DNA from: Mycoplasmopsis synoviae ATCC 25204
GTDB taxonomy: Bacteria > Bacillota_I > Bacilli_A > Mycoplasmatales > Metamycoplasmataceae
DNA length: 64,000 nt
Assembly: GCF_000969765.1 (NCBI RefSeq)
Contig: NZ_CP011096.1
Span: 62,001 to 126,000, forward strand
Reading direction: 5' to 3'
Shown: positions 43,138-56,970 of the stretch, in pieces
How the letters are laid out: each line of letters opens with the position of its first letter
How positions within the stretch are numbered: the stretch's first letter is position 1
Program-made: the position numbers and the translations under genes
The notes under the pieces: generated by a model
Database searches by the model: none
What the model saw: the letters and a program-made list of their open reading frames with translations, nothing else
What the model was told of the DNA's origin: nothing

Positions 43138-44880
43138 TTATTTTTTAAGAACTTTTTTGACAAGATTTTTTAGTAGTTTTATCACAGAAAATATTTGTAA
43201 TTTTTGTTTTTTACTAAATTCTAATAAATCTCTTCTAACTTTTATCTTATCTTCAGACTCCACTCAGTTTTTAAGAGATGATAAAGTTTCATAATTAAAT
43301 TCTGAAGTTAAAGAAATGGTAGTTTGTTTGTCAAAAATATGAATTCTATCAGGGATAATTGAAATTTTTGTAACTTGTCCGGGTTTAAACTTGTTGTAGG
43401 TATCGGTGATAAATACAATTTCTTTTTGCAATTCTTTGATAACACCTACATATTGAATTTCGTTTCCTAAAAGCTCACTTCTAACTACTTCAACAAAGTA
43501 AGTTGGATCGCTATTAGGATAATCATCATTAGTTAGATAAATATCTTGAGGACGAATTCCAAATACGATATCAACATCAGGCATGATGTTTTTTGTTTTT
43601 CAATTTGGAATTAAAACTTTTCAGTCATTAGATACAAAGTGTCCATCTTTGAATCTACCTTCAAAAAGATTCATAGTAGGGTTGCCTATAAATTGAGCAA
43701 CAAATAAATTCGCTGGGTTTTTATATACTTCGTCTGGTGAACCTATTTGTTGAATGAATCCATCTGACATAATTGCAATTTTATCTGACATAGTCATAGC
43801 TTCAATTTGATCGTGAGTAACGTAAACTGTAGCTGCGTTAACTCTTTCGTGAATTTTTCTAATTTCACTACGCATTGAAGCTCTAAGTTTTGCATCTAAA
43901 TTCGATAGCGGTTCGTCCATTAAAAACAGTGTAGGATTTGAAACAATTGATCTACCAAGAGCTACTCTTTGTCTTTGCCCTCCTGAAAGAGCTGCTGGTT
44001 TTCTATCTAAATAATAATCAAGACCAAGAATTTCACTAACTTCTTTTAACTTTGCTTCTTTGATTTCTTTTTTATTATCTTCTTTAGCAGCTTGCGCTTT
44101 TTTAAGCTTTATTTCTTCAAGCTTTTTCTTTCAAGATTCAACTTCAACACCATAACCTTGCGCGTTTTCTTTATCGCTTTCAAGTGCGGCAATTTTTTTG
44201 GTATTAATTTGATAAACAGATTTTCATCCATTTATTTTGAAAAATAGTGAAAGCGCTTTTTTAGATTGTTTGTTTTTAAGCTTATCGTAGATAGCTTGAT
44301 GCTTTTGAATTTTTTCTAAAAGCGCTTGATTTTTTTGTTTGATTTTAAGTAAATTAACAATATCATTTTGAATTTGTTTTAAATTGTTAATTTTATTTTT
44401 AATAAATTTTTCTTCTTTATAATATTTGGCTTCTTTACCAATTTTAGAAGGATTAGCGTCAAGACCAAATGTAATATTTTTTCTAACGCTTAAGTGAGGG
44501 AATAGCGCATAGTTTTGGAAAACCATAGTTATATCTCTATCGATAGGTTCTGAGTAAGTAACATCAGCTCCATTAATATAAATTTGTCCGCTAGTTGCAG
44601 TATCTAGTCCTGCAATGGCACGCAGGGTAGTAGTTTTACCACAACCAGAAGGCCCTAGCAGAGAAAGGAATTCTCCTTTTTTTAGAAAAAAAGAGGTTCC
44701 AAAAACGGCTTGAAAACCATTTTCATAAACTTTGTCTATATTATCAATTACTAAAACATTTAAATCAGGACTATTGGTTCTATTATTTAAAAATTCTACT
44801 TTTAATTTTTGATATAGATCTTCAATATGAGATGGAAGACCTTGAGGTTTGATAACAGTATTATTTGATTTGATTTCCAT
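43138..44880 (-). CDS. Sugar ABC transporter ATPase (MalK/UgpC family) with large insertion
   Basis: 580 residues. Walker [10 protein letters not shown] near residue 78, Q-loop [20 protein letters not shown], signature [15 protein letters not shown] near residue 297, Walker [16 protein letters not shown], and VTHDQIEAM. The spacing from Walker A to the signature is about 218 residues instead of about 98: an insert of roughly 120 residues, highly charged and helical ([14 protein letters not shown] to the [10 protein letters not shown] region), lies just after the Q-loop domain, and there is an N-terminal extension of about 40. The C-terminal TOBE-like regulatory domain ([10 protein letters not shown]) is present. 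Drives the adjacent permeases. Confidence 0.9.
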
Positions 44881-44883
44881 AAT

Positions 44884-45741
44884 TTATTTTATAGCCCCAT
44901 TTGTAATTCCTGAAACAATGTTTTTTTGCATAACGATAAAAAAGACAACAACAGGTATGATAATTGAAGTTACTCCGGCCATTATTTGACCAGGGTTAAG
45001 TGCGTGAACTCCAATGTTTGAATATAGATTAACTATTAATGTAAATGAATTATAACTTCCAGCGTTTTTTATTAAATTTGGTAACAAGAAGTCGTTTCAA
45101 ATTCACATTGTATTTAATATTAATATAGTAGTTAGTATTTGTCTAAGTAGCGGAATAACTACTTTGAAAAATGTTTTAATTGGCCCTAGGCCTTCAACTT
45201 TAGCCACCTCTTCTAAAGAAAGTGGAATAGTTGCGATAAAGCCATGAATCATAAATACACTTAGTGAAATTCCAAATCCAGTATATAGAACTATAAGACC
45301 CATAACGTTACGAAGGTTAAATTTAACTGCAACGTCATTAATGAGCGGGAACATTATAGATTGGAATGGAATAATTAGCGCTACTAAAAATGTATAAAAG
45401 ATAACTTTGGCGTATCATTTTTTGGTTCTAGCTAATTGTCATGCAGCTAGAGATCCAAAAATAATTATCGATAAATTTGAAGCTATCGTAATTCCAAGAG
45501 TTAGTAAAAACGCGTGGAAATAATTTATATCTGAAAATGATTTGCTGTAGTTATTTTGAGTTGAATTAATAGGAAGCTTAAAGAAGTTTGAACTATCAAT
45601 AGATTCTCTTAATGGCTTAAATGAGTTAATTAAAGTAAATACAAAAGGAGAAACTCAAAATAGTGCTATAGCAAAAACAATTAATGTTGATGAAATAATT
45701 GTGGCTTTTTTTCAATGTTTATTTGCAAGGTATTTTTTCAT
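44884..45741 (-). CDS. Sugar ABC transporter permease (MalG/UgpE type)
   Basis: 285 residues with six hydrophobic segments and the permease EAA loop (SLEEVAKVEGLGPIKTFFKVVIPLL). Starts MKKYLANKHWKKA. The family partner MalF/UgpA gene precedes it with one-base overlap, and MalK follows after 3 bases, the usual order of carbohydrate importers of the CUT1 class. Confidence 0.92.
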
Positions 45742-46595
45742 TATGCTTGTACCTCGAATTTTTTAGATATAGCCACTTGTGAAATTGAAATAATAGAAAC
45801 TAAAATCACAAAGATAACGGATTTAGCTTCTGCAAGCCCATATTGTGTGTTTATATCTCCGGTGGTATAAATATCATAAGCTAGTAGTGATGAATCAGGA
45901 CGCTCGTTGGTTAGAATAAAGTTTAGATCAAACATCCTAAATGAACCACTAAGAACTAAGAAAAAGGAAACTGTAAGTGCTGGCAGAACTGCAGGTATTA
46001 CCACCGATTTAAAGCGTTTAAATTTAGAAACGCCTTCAATTTGAGCAGCTTCGTCTAAAGTTTTTGAAACGTTTTGTAAAGCTGCTAGATAAATTAGCAT
46101 AATATATCCGGCCATTTGTCAAGTGTAAACCACTGTCATAGAAAGCAGTCCGCTTCATTTATTTAGCGTTGCAAATGAACCTTCTTGTTTATAAATGCTA
46201 TAGTATACGCCCTGTAATATGCTTTGTCATATGTAGGCAATTACAAGACCTCCGATGATATTAGGAATAAAGAAAAAACTTCTAAAAATATTTCTTCCTT
46301 TTATTAGCTTAGAATTAAGCACGTAAGCTAATGCAAAGGCGATTATATTAACAAGGAGCAATGAAGCTATTGAAAATACAAATGTATAACCAATCCGAGA
46401 AGCAAAATGGGAGTCTTTAAAAATATCAACATAATTTTTAAAGCCAATTCAAGATGCTTTTAAGTCTTTTCCACTTCTTCCATTTCAATCGGTAAATGAG
46501 TATCCTAGCGCCAAAATAGTAGGCACTAAAATAACTATTATAAAAACTATAATACTGGGAAGAATCATCCCAAAGAAAAATCTTTTTTTATACAT
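45741..46595 (-). CDS. Sugar ABC transporter permease (MalF/UgpA type)
   Basis: 284 residues. Starts MYKKRFFFGMILPSIIVFII; six hydrophobic segments and the loop TLDEAAQIEGVSKFKRFKSV typical of CUT1 permeases. It is the shorter UgpA-like form rather than the long enteric MalF. One-base overlap with the next permease gene, 2-base gap to the binding protein. Confidence 0.92.
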
Positions 46596-46597
46596 TG

Positions 46598-48151
46598 TTA
46601 GCTACGATCAGCAAATTGGTCAAGTAATCTGTTGTAGATGTCTTGTAATTTTTTAGCAACTTCGGCGTCAGTTCCTGGCAGTCCCTGGTTAAAAAAAGTT
46701 ACTAATTCTTCTGAGTCATTGTTAAAGTTTTTAACAAGATGAGCTTGGATTCAAGAATCTACTGATTCGTCACCATAGTTAAATACTGAGTCAAATAATT
46801 CGTTATTTGATTTAATTTCACCTAAATCTGAAACTGAATATGGACTTAGTGAACCTAGTAAATTACCTAGATTTGTAACTCCACTATTTGTTTGATAGAT
46901 AAATCTTAAAAATAGTTGAGCTGTTTTCTTTTTAGCTTCCTCATTAGCAAGAGTTGTAGCTGCTCATCTTTGTGATGCCCCAGCAAAAAGAGGAAGTTTT
47001 CCAGTTGTTTTATTTGGAGTAGGAACTGGTAGAAATCCTACTAAATCTTTAACCTCACCTTCTAAAGTATCGCTAATTTGTGATAGCGCTCATGTTCCAT
47101 TTTGAACCATTGAAACAGTTCCTAAAGCAATCAGCGATGAAGAGTTAACTACTTTGTTTTGATCGCTATTTTTAGGATCACTATAACCATAAACATCAAG
47201 TGCATCTTTTAAAGACTTAGCCACTGCTTCATTTAGTCATTCTGCAGTTTTGGTTTTATCTTTCATTTTAGCAACTAATTCGGTATATTCAGGAGAACCA
47301 ACTCCTTTAGTTCCTAAGTTAGCTGAAACTATAGCAGCTTGAAGCAGGTGGTTTGTAATAGGTCAAATGTCAGATTTACCTGCTTTAATAGTTGAGTAAA
47401 ATACTTGTTTTGTAGGTAATTTTTCAGCTAGTTGCGCTTTAATTACTTTGTATCCATCAACGGTTAAATCCGCTGCGAAAACGTATAAATCGTCACCCAT
47501 TTTAACTGTACCGTCGTATTTTTCTGGTTTAGTTAAATTAAGTCCAGTTTTAGGTGATGCGCTAAAGCTTTTACCTTCAAAAACAGTAATTTTAGCATCT
47601 GCGAAGTTTTTCTTATTGTAAATTACTCCATATGCTTCTCTTGATTGAGGCATGAAGTGTTTATCACCTAAAACAATATCGTCAAATGTTTTAGAAGTGT
47701 CTGTAATATTTAAAAATGTTTTAGCATCGGTATTTACAAGATTGCTATTAATATCACCGAAAGCACTTTGTGACTCTGCCCCAACTAAAAGAATTTGTCC
47801 AGGTCCTGCTGCGAATCTATTTTTAAGTGTTGTTTGATAGTTTTCTGAACCACCAACTTGAACAATGCTTAAATTAGTTCCATAGAATTGGTTAAAAGCT
47901 TTAATTAATAGTTCACTACCTTCTTTAGCTTCTGCTTTGTTAGATAAAATAATCATTAAATCTTTAGAATAACCTTCTAAAGTAGTTTTTAGAGCAGCTG
48001 CTTTAGCATCTGCTTCCATTTTAGCAACTAAAGCTTTAACTTTTTTGTCTTGTTCACTTTCTGATTGTCCTCCACATGAGATTGCAATCACTGGAATAGC
48101 CGCTGCCGATAGGGCAGATCCAATTAATAAAAATTTTTTAGATAATTTCAT
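46598..48151 (-). CDS. Sugar-binding lipoprotein of the ABC importer
   Basis: 517 residues. Signal peptide and lipobox PVIAISC (Cys26) show a lipid-anchored extracellular protein. The rest fits a family-1 solute-binding protein for sugars: ELLIKAFNQFYGTNLSIVQV, EAYGVIYNKKNF, ALGTVSMVQNGTWALSQI. A ribosome binding site AAGGAGATAT precedes the ATG. First gene of the importer operon; a palindrome CTTGACTAGTCAAG lies 85 bases upstream. Which alpha-glucoside it binds is inferred from the neighbouring enzymes. Confidence 0.9.
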
Positions 48152-48235
48152 ATATCTCCTTATAATTATTATATAATAGAAAGTTATTAGAAAATTTTAA
48201 AGCACTTAAATATGCCCGTTTTCTTGGTTATCATC

Positions 48236-48249
48236 CTTGACTAGTCAAG
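48236..48249. promoter_or_regulatory. Putative operator of the importer operon
   Basis: A perfect 14-bp palindrome CTTGACTAGTCAAG, centred about 91 bases upstream of the lipoprotein start. A matching site lies at 53079..53092. Confidence 0.6.
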
Positions 48250-48262
48250 AATTTGCAAAAAT

Positions 48263-48297
48263 AAAACACTAAGCATGCATTTACTTAGTGTTTTTTT
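48263..48297. terminator. Bidirectional hairpin terminator after pgmB
   Basis: Stem AAACACTAAG/CTTAGTGTTT with T runs on both sides, 12 bases after the pgmB stop on the minus strand. It separates the enzyme genes from the importer genes. Confidence 0.8.
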
Positions 48298-48308
48298 GAT
48301 AAATTTGG

Positions 48309-48986
48309 CTATTTTAGTGAAAAATAATTCATTATTTTTTCAAAATTGAGCTCTCTAGTTGATTTTAAAAGCATAAAATCGCTGTCAAATTCTTCTGAAA
48401 TTGACTGGCTTATTGCAATTAAGTTCATATTTGCAGCCTTAATTGCTCTAGCTCCAGCGATGGCGTCTTCAATACCAACGCATTCTTTTGGATCTAAATT
48501 AAAATGCTTTGCCGCATTTAAAAAGATTTCAGGATTTGGCTTTCCGACTTTAACATCAGCAGGATTAACTATGTAGTCAAAGTAATTAAAAAGCTCTAAA
48601 GATTTTAAAATCATAGGTGCATTGTGACTACTTGATGCGATCGCTAATTTGATATTTGCTTCTTTTGCTTTTTTAACAAAAGTAGAAATTCCAGGCAAGA
48701 TGTTTTTCACGCTTAAATTACTTTTTAGAAGTTCTTTGTAAAAATCATTTTTTTCATCACAGACTTCTTTGATTTCTTGCTCCGATAATTTTCTTGAAAA
48801 ACTTTTAAGTTTTAAAAATTCTAACAAGGTATTTTCTCTTGAAAGACCTTTAAGTGCTTCACCTTCTTCTAAGGTGTAGTCTAAGTTAAATTTTTCTTTT
48901 AAGATTTTTTTTCAAGCTTGATAGTGGAAAATAGCAGTATCGGCTATAACTCCGTCAAGGTCAAATATAAAGGCTTTAATTTGCAT
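48309..48986 (-). CDS. pgmB: Beta-phosphoglucomutase
   Basis: 225 residues, HAD fold. Nucleophile Asp8 in FDLDGVIADT, phosphate-binding ASSSHNAPMILK near residue 122, and the metal motif VGIEDAIAGARAI near residue 175. Converts beta-glucose 1-phosphate into glucose 6-phosphate. The adjacent GH65 phosphorylase makes beta-glucose 1-phosphate, so the pair is a classic two-step route. The start overlaps the phosphorylase gene by 11 bases. Confidence 0.93.
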
Positions 48987-51348
48987 GTTTAATTTTGAAA
49001 AACTCTTCTTTATTTGTAATTAAATATTTTTTATTTTCAATATAAATTTCTCTTGCTTTATCTTTTGTAAGACATTTAATTGAAAATTTATCTTTGTAAA
49101 CATTAACTAAAAATTCACAATTTAAATATTTGAATTTATAAGTTAATTGGTTTCAATTTGAAGGAAGAACTGGATCAAAAAATAATTTACCATCGGTGAA
49201 ATTTAACCCACCATAACCAAAGACAATCATTTGATAAATAGCAGCAAGTGATCCTGCATGAATTCCAGCATTTGAGCTTTTCATGTTTTCACCTAAATCG
49301 ATATTAATTCCGTATTTAAATAATTTGTAAGCTATTTCTAATTTTCTTAGCCTAATTGCTTCAAGGCAGTAAGTTGCTGGTGATAGTGATGAATCGTGAG
49401 TTGTAATTTTTTCGTAGTAGTCAAAGTTTTTACTTTTAGTTTCGTAATCGTATAAATTAGGAAAAATATTAAGTAGCAATACCACGTCAGCTTGCTTAAC
49501 AACTTGACTCGATAAAATCTTAGTTCCCTCTTTAGTTGAAAATAATTTTTTACCAGCATCTCCTCTCATTTGGAAACTTGATAAATCAACTAAAGGAAGC
49601 TTTAAGAATTGATCATTTTCTGCAATTATTTTTTGATCATTTGGTTTTTGTTGAACTAGATTTTGTGAAACTAGCTTCATTTTTTCAAGATCAATTTTGT
49701 AAGGAATTTTACTTAAAACTTTTTTAAGTAAATCTTTGTTTTTACTTTCAAGATCTTTGTAATAGTTAATTGCTAAATCGATGTTATATTTAGCCATGAA
49801 ATTTATAAAAGCGTTGTTATCTATATTACCTTTATATTCATTAGGCCCCATTACGTCTTTTATTTCAAATGAATTATCACTTTGTTTTTCTGCTCTATTT
49901 GTATAAAATCAAGCAGTGTCAAAAATCATTTCATAACCCATTTTTTCCATGAATTTTTCATCGTTGGTTGCTCTATAGTATTGCTCTACAGCGTAGGCAA
50001 TATCACTAGATACATGAATTTCTTGACGGCGTGATGCTATAGGAACTTGCTCTCCTGAAATAATGTCAGCTTGTCCTCAATATGGACAAACTTCACCTTC
50101 AGTAGGTCAGGCCATCTCTCAAGGGAATTGTGCACCTTCTAAATATGATTCTTCATATCTTTGTTTGAATTCTTTAGCTTTATCTCTAGCTCCTTTAATT
50201 CCTTTATATCTATAAGTTAAGAGGTTTTTAACAACACTAGGATCATTAAATAAATAGTTTGGATTAATAAAAAATTCAGTGTCTCAATAAGTATGTCCTT
50301 GATATCCTTCACCGCTGAGTCCTTTTGCTCCTACGTTTTTAGTAGTAGAAAACTTAGGAACAAAATTATTTAAGTGGAATAAAGCAAAGTCAAGCGCTAA
50401 TTGATCATAGCTACTTTCTTCGTTTCCTTGAATTTTTACAAAGTATTTTTCTCAAACATTTTTCTCAAAAGCTTTGATAGATTTTTCTTTTAAATTATCA
50501 TAGCTTTGAGAAAGTAAATAATTATGTTTTTCATTAGCGTTAGCTAAAACTTTTTCTTTTGAAATAGTTTTATTTTTTGAATCAACGCTAGTGTGCACTG
50601 ACATTAATTTTTCTAAAACTAATTCATCTTTTTCTTTTAGATTTAAATTAATGTTAAAGACAATTCTTCTGCGATCAATATCAATTACATAATCATCGGT
50701 TCCACCTTTGATTAGCTTTCCATTTAGATAAAGTTTTGTAATTAAATTGTGCACTACAAATCTTTTTGAGTTTGTAGTTTGTTGATGCATTTGAAGTGAT
50801 TCATTAGTTGGACGGAATTTATGTCCTTCACTAAAGTGCTGAGTTCCTTGGTTGGTTACTTGTCCGTTGATTCCAACTTTAAGTAAAAAATTATTTTCTT
50901 TAGTTGCTTTTAAAACTTTGATTTTTATTTTTTGTCCATAAACATTTAAATCATCTTGAGAAACAAATCTTTCAAAATTAAATTCAATTTCAGATTGACT
51001 TCTTTTGGCAATTATTTTCCTTGAAAGAATTCCTTTTTTAATGTCAAGAGATTTATTATAAAAATCTTTATGTGAAGCAGTAAAAATTCTGCCATTAATA
51101 AAAATAGGATTAGATAAACAATCAGCTAAATTAGCTAGCTCACTAACTTCTTCTTTAACATCGCGGTTAAAAATACCATTAACGAAAAAGTCTTCCTTGT
51201 TGTATCAAGCAAGTTCTTCGTCTGCGCTTCTAATTCCCAAATAACCATTACCTAAAGAAAATATACTTTCAGTTTTGGCAGTTAAATTTTTGTCAAATTT
51301 AACTTGTGAAATTATTTTATCTTTTGTATTGTAATTTAAAAATTTCAT
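48976..51348 (-). CDS. GH65 disaccharide phosphorylase (maltose/trehalose/kojibiose type)
   Basis: 790 residues. Family GH65: N-terminal beta-sandwich (SIFSLGNGYLGIRS, HFSEGHKFRPTNESL), then the (alpha/alpha)6 barrel with QGHTYWDTEFFINP, EGAQFPWEMAWPTEGEV and the catalytic acid Glu in KDVMGPNEYKG near residue 503, then HDSSLSPATYCLEAIR and NAGIHAGSLAAIYQ. It splits a glucose disaccharide with phosphate. Which one cannot be settled by sequence reading; maltose fits the GH13 neighbour. Joined across several UGA codons. Confidence 0.9.
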
Positions 51349-51356
51349 AATATCTT

Positions 51357-53015
<1,659 letters not shown>

Positions 53016-53078
53016 TCAAGTAAATGTTATATTTTTTTCATTGAAAATTTAGGTTTATAGCTTTGTAAAATCTAAAAT

Positions 53079-53092
53079 CTTGACCCGGCAAG
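53079..53092. promoter_or_regulatory. Putative operator of the glucosidase operon
   Basis: CTTGACCCGGCAAG, an imperfect palindrome sharing CTTGAC and CAAG with the site at 48236..48249, centred about 85 bases upstream of the GH13 start and just inside the gap after gntR. Confidence 0.6.
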
Positions 53093-53100
53093 TTTTAGAG

Positions 53101-53763
53101 TTAATTAAGTGAAAATTCTTGATGATAGAATTTAAAATTCTCTGGATCTACGTAAAATTTACCGGCAATGCAAATGCTATCGACATCGTAGCCATAAAAA
53201 ATTACAGCAACGCTAGGGTTAGCTCCAAATTTTATGATTTTTTCAAATTCGATCTGATAAACCACGTTGGTTAAAATTTTACGTCGAATTAAAAGATCGG
53301 TAATTGGAATATTTAAATTAATGTTTTCTTTTTTGCTAACGCATTTTAAAGAAAGAAAAATTTCTGACTCTGCTATTAATTTATCTTCTTTAAAATAATT
53401 TTTGAAAAAAGTTCTAAAACCATTAGTAAAAATAATATGTTTTTTTGTAGCTCAATCAGGCAAAGTATCTACGTTTTTAATTTCGTATCCATCTTGACGA
53501 GATACACCAAGTAAAAAACTAAGTGGTTTTATTAGGTTGTGAAAATTCTCTGATACAAAATATCCTCTTTTAGAAATTGAATAAACTGCACCTAAAAACT
53601 CAAGTTTTTTGTAAGCGGCAGCAATTATATTTCTAGAGCATTCAAACCTTTTCATCAGCTGATGCTGACTTGGCATAATTTTATTTGGCGGCATTTGTCC
53701 AGTTTGGATTAATTCCATTAAATACTCTAGTATTTGCTCGGTTTTATTTTTATCAGATAACAT
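53101..53763 (-). CDS. GntR-family transcriptional regulator
   Basis: 220 residues. N-terminal winged helix MPSQHQLMKRFECSRNII with AAAYKKLEFLGAVYSISKRG near residues 30-65; the C-terminal UTRA-like ligand domain follows (about residues 100-220). In HutC/YvoA-type members this domain senses sugar phosphates. Its gene sits directly before the glucosidase-phosphorylase-mutase unit, so it is probably the regulator of the alpha-glucoside module, binding the shared palindromes. It may be cotranscribed with the nuclease gene 17 bases upstream. Confidence 0.88.
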
Positions 53764-53780
53764 ATTAAAAATTATAAATC

Positions 53781-54476
53781 TTAATCATTATTAAAAGGGT
53801 ATTTATAGTAAACATCTTTTAAATCATGTTCTCAAATATTTAATGATTTAGATTTTGCTTCTTCTTGGAAATTAAGTAGTCTAAAGTAAAAGTCTCTTTG
53901 AAAATCATCTTTTACTTTATAGGTTTTATTAGTTAGTGAAATATATCTAACAGCACCGTAACCGTTTTTTACAATTAATTCGTTAACGCTTTTTGAAGTT
54001 TGGTCATCGGTTAAATATAAAATTGCAACGGTACGATTATATTTATCGGTTGTTATTTTTTTAACGTAAACTACGTGATTGTTTTTAGTGATTAAATCTT
54101 TTACATAGTCTTTTGCTTTTTGAGCATAAACGTTTTCATATTTAGCTATTAGATTTCTATTTGATCCTTTTAAAGTTTCAGGAGTGTCAATTCCATAGAA
54201 TCTAATTTTAGCTGTAACTTCGATAGTATCGTAGATGATGTCAACTGTATCTCCATCGGTATATCTTGCTACTTTAGCTTTTGGAAGATTGCTAGCGGCA
54301 ACTTTTTGATCTTGATTTTGAGTTTGTCCGCTGCTAGTTCCTAGCGAGCTTTGTTCGTTTTGTTTTTCGTCTTTTTTCTGACTAAAGCCAAATGAACATG
54401 AAGTTACAACAGTAGCTGTTACAAATAAATTACTAATAGATAAAATTAACTTTTTTCAAAAATTTTTCTTTTTCAT
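53781..54476 (-). CDS. Thermonuclease-like lipoprotein
   Basis: 231 residues. Signal peptide plus lipobox TVVTSC (Cys27) anchor it outside the cell. A Ser/Gln/Lys-rich linker to about residue 65 is followed by the SNase domain: ARYTDGDTVDIIYDTI with the metal Asp, RFYGIDTPETLKG with the catalytic Arg, and ITTDKYNRTVAILY. Membrane-bound nucleases let mycoplasmas obtain nucleotides from host DNA and RNA. It lies 2 bases after rlmD in the same direction. Confidence 0.92.
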
Positions 54477-54478
54477 TT

Positions 54479-55819
54479 TTAATTTTCCCTTGATAGCCAT
54501 ACTAATGTTTCAATGTGATGAGTTTGTGGAAACATGTCATAGCCCTTTATAAATTTGATTTTAAAATTGCTTTTTTCAGTTATTTCTTTTACATCTCTAA
54601 CTAAGGTTCTAGGATTGCAAGAAATATAAAATATATTTTTTACATTTTCACTATTTAAAACAAGCAGCTTTAAATTTTGACTAAGCCCAGCTCTTGGAGG
54701 ATCAAAAATAACTGAATCTTGAAATACTTTGTCATTTAATTTTTTATCTAAATCGAATTTTAAAAATTTAATTTTTTCTGGATTTAATTTATTAATTAAA
54801 ACATTTTCGTTTGCGATTTTAATTGCAAATCTATTTTTTTCGTATCCATAAAAATCAAGCTCTGGAAATTTAGTAGCTAAATATATAGTTATAGCTCCAA
54901 CTCCGCAATAAAAATCAATTAAGCTTTTCGAATTAGCTTTGCTGATTAATTCAGCTAAATCGTCAAAAAGATATTTTGCAACAGGACCATTAACTTGAAA
55001 GAAAGAATCATTTAATACATTAAATTTATTAACACCAATTCTTTGAACAAAAGTTTTACCTTTATAAACTTCAAAGAAAGTATTGTTGTAATTTATTATT
55101 AAATTTGTAAGGCTAGGAAAGAGCTTTTTAAAATCAAATTTTCATAGATCTCTTTTAACTAAATTATCACAAATTAAAATTACAAAAATTTGACTATCCC
55201 TACTTGAATTAATCATTATTTTAGTAGGTTTAAGTTTGTCAAAAAATCCGCTATTAGAATTTATAAATTTTAAAAAGCTATTTTTAAAATCAACTATTGC
55301 CTTTGATGCTAAAAATGAATTTTTTTCTTTTTGAAATTTATTTGTATTTTGAATTGATTCACAAAAGTTTCATCTATTATCAAAATCTTTATTCATTCAG
55401 TAAGTTATTTTATTTCGATAATTAAATTGCTTTGTTGAAGTTAAAAAATCTTGAAAAACATCTTGAGTTAATTGAAAGTTTCTTAAAAATAAAAAATTTA
55501 AATAACTCTTTTTAAATTTGATTTGTTGATCGTAATTTAAGTTCACTAGCTGCGCGCTATTGCTATCGAGCTGAGTTTCGTTTCTATATTTAGATTTAAC
55601 TTTAATTTCGATAACTTTAGCAAAAACATATTTTGAAAAAATTTTTTCAATTCTTACAATTGCTTTTTCGCTTGGAAAAAAATTTGATGCAATTAAAACT
55701 TTTGAATAAAGTTGAACTTGACCATAACCTTCATAGGAAATGCTCTGGCAAGTAACTTTAATTAATTGCCCTACCATTAACCTATTTTCAAACGATAAAG
55801 TATATAAATTTTTTTCCAT
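54479..55819 (-). CDS. 23S rRNA (uracil-5) methyltransferase, RlmD/TrmA family
   Basis: 446 residues. N-terminal TRAM-like barrel (VGQLIKVTCQSISYEGYGQV), then a class I methyltransferase with NDSFFQVNGPVAKYL, SLIDFYCGVGAITIYL, VIFDPPRAGLSQ and the catalytic Cys in FYISCNPRTLVRDV near residue 405. The iron-sulfur cysteines of RlmD are not obvious. It methylates a uridine in 23S rRNA or tRNA; the site is uncertain. Overlaps rsmD by 32 bases. Confidence 0.88.
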
Positions 55820-56324
55820 ATCTTTTTTCTTTGTAAATTTTTAATTTCTCTGGTACTACCACTTGACGATAGTCATCAGTGTGTAGAATGATTTCACCAT
55901 CTTCGCTTAAAGATTTATTTTCTTGAATAAATTTTAAACTGTCATTAATATAATCGTATCGAATAAATGGCGGATCTATAAAAATAAAATCAAAAACCAT
56001 TGTATTATTTTTGATAAATTCCATAGCATCCATATTTTTTATTGAAATATTGTCAATTTTTATCGAATTTATGTTTTCTAAAATTATTTTGTAAGCTTTT
56101 CTATCTTTTTCAATTCCTACAACTTGGCTAGCTCCTCTTGATGAGGCTTCTATCGATCAAATTCCAGATCCTGAAAATAAATCTAAAAAGTTTTTATGAG
56201 GAAGCTTAAAAGCTATTGATGAAAAAATAGCTTCTCTGATTTTTTCGATAGTTGATCTAGTTGTTTCTTTTGATGGCTGATTTACTTTTCGGTTTCTATA
56301 TTTTCCAGCAATAACTCTAAGCAT
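55788..56324 (-). CDS. rsmD: 16S rRNA (guanine-966 N2) methyltransferase
   Basis: 178 residues. RsmD methylates G966 of 16S r[53 protein letters not shown] with the S-adenosylmethionine site, and the catalytic FIFIDPPFIRYDY are characteristic. The ATG at 56324 is preferred; a TTG 6 codons earlier lies inside trmB. Overlaps trmB by 8 bases and the next gene by 32. Confidence 0.93.
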
Positions 56325-56934
56325 TTTCGCCTTTACTTGCAATTAAAAAATTAATTTTAGTTTTATCCATTCATTTAATTTCATAACCGGTTTTAATATT
56401 AGTTTCATTATAAATTGAATTATGTAAATCGCCAGTTACAAATTTTAAATTTCAATTGTTTTCTTGAAGAGACTCTAAGGAATAATTAAAAAATAAATCG
56501 TTATCGGTTTTTAGATAAAAATTAGAATTTTTATCTTTTAATAAAAACTCGTATTGATCTAAAAAGCTTTTATATGTTAGCCTTCTTTTTTCATGACGCT
56601 TCTTTGGCCATGGATCTGAAAATGTAAGTCAAATAGTATTGGTTTTGCCGATAAAGTTTTCACTAAGCTTTGATGCATCGATGCAAGAAATATATAAATT
56701 TTCTAAATTTAATTCTTTGATTTTTTGCATTATTTTTTTAGCAACTGTTGGATATTTTTCAATGGCTATAAATCTTTGGTTAGGATTTAAAAGCGCCATT
56801 TGTGAAATCATTTCACCTTTGCCGGAACCGATTTCTAAAATGTCATCTTCTTTGATATTAAAAGGATAATTTTTAATAAAAAATTTAAATTCATTTAATT
56901 CGCTTAATGCGAATTTGTCATTTCTTAATCTCAT
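56317..56934 (-). CDS. trmB: tRNA (guanine-46 N7) methyltransferase
   Basis: 205 residues. Makes m7G46 in tRNA. Starts [17 protein letters not shown]-adenosylmethionine site [16 protein letters not shown]; catalytic region [20 protein letters not shown] with conserved Asp, and [15 protein letters not shown] Trp lies just before SDPWPKK. Follows pgk after a terminator, then overlaps rsmD by 8 bases. Confidence 0.95.
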
Positions 56935-56942
56935 AATTATTT

Positions 56943-56970
56943 AAAAAAATTAGCAACTGCTAATTTTTTT
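56943..56970. terminator. Terminator overlapping the pgk stop
   Basis: AAATTAGC/GCTAATTT hairpin with T runs on both strands; it includes the pgk stop codon. Confidence 0.8.
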
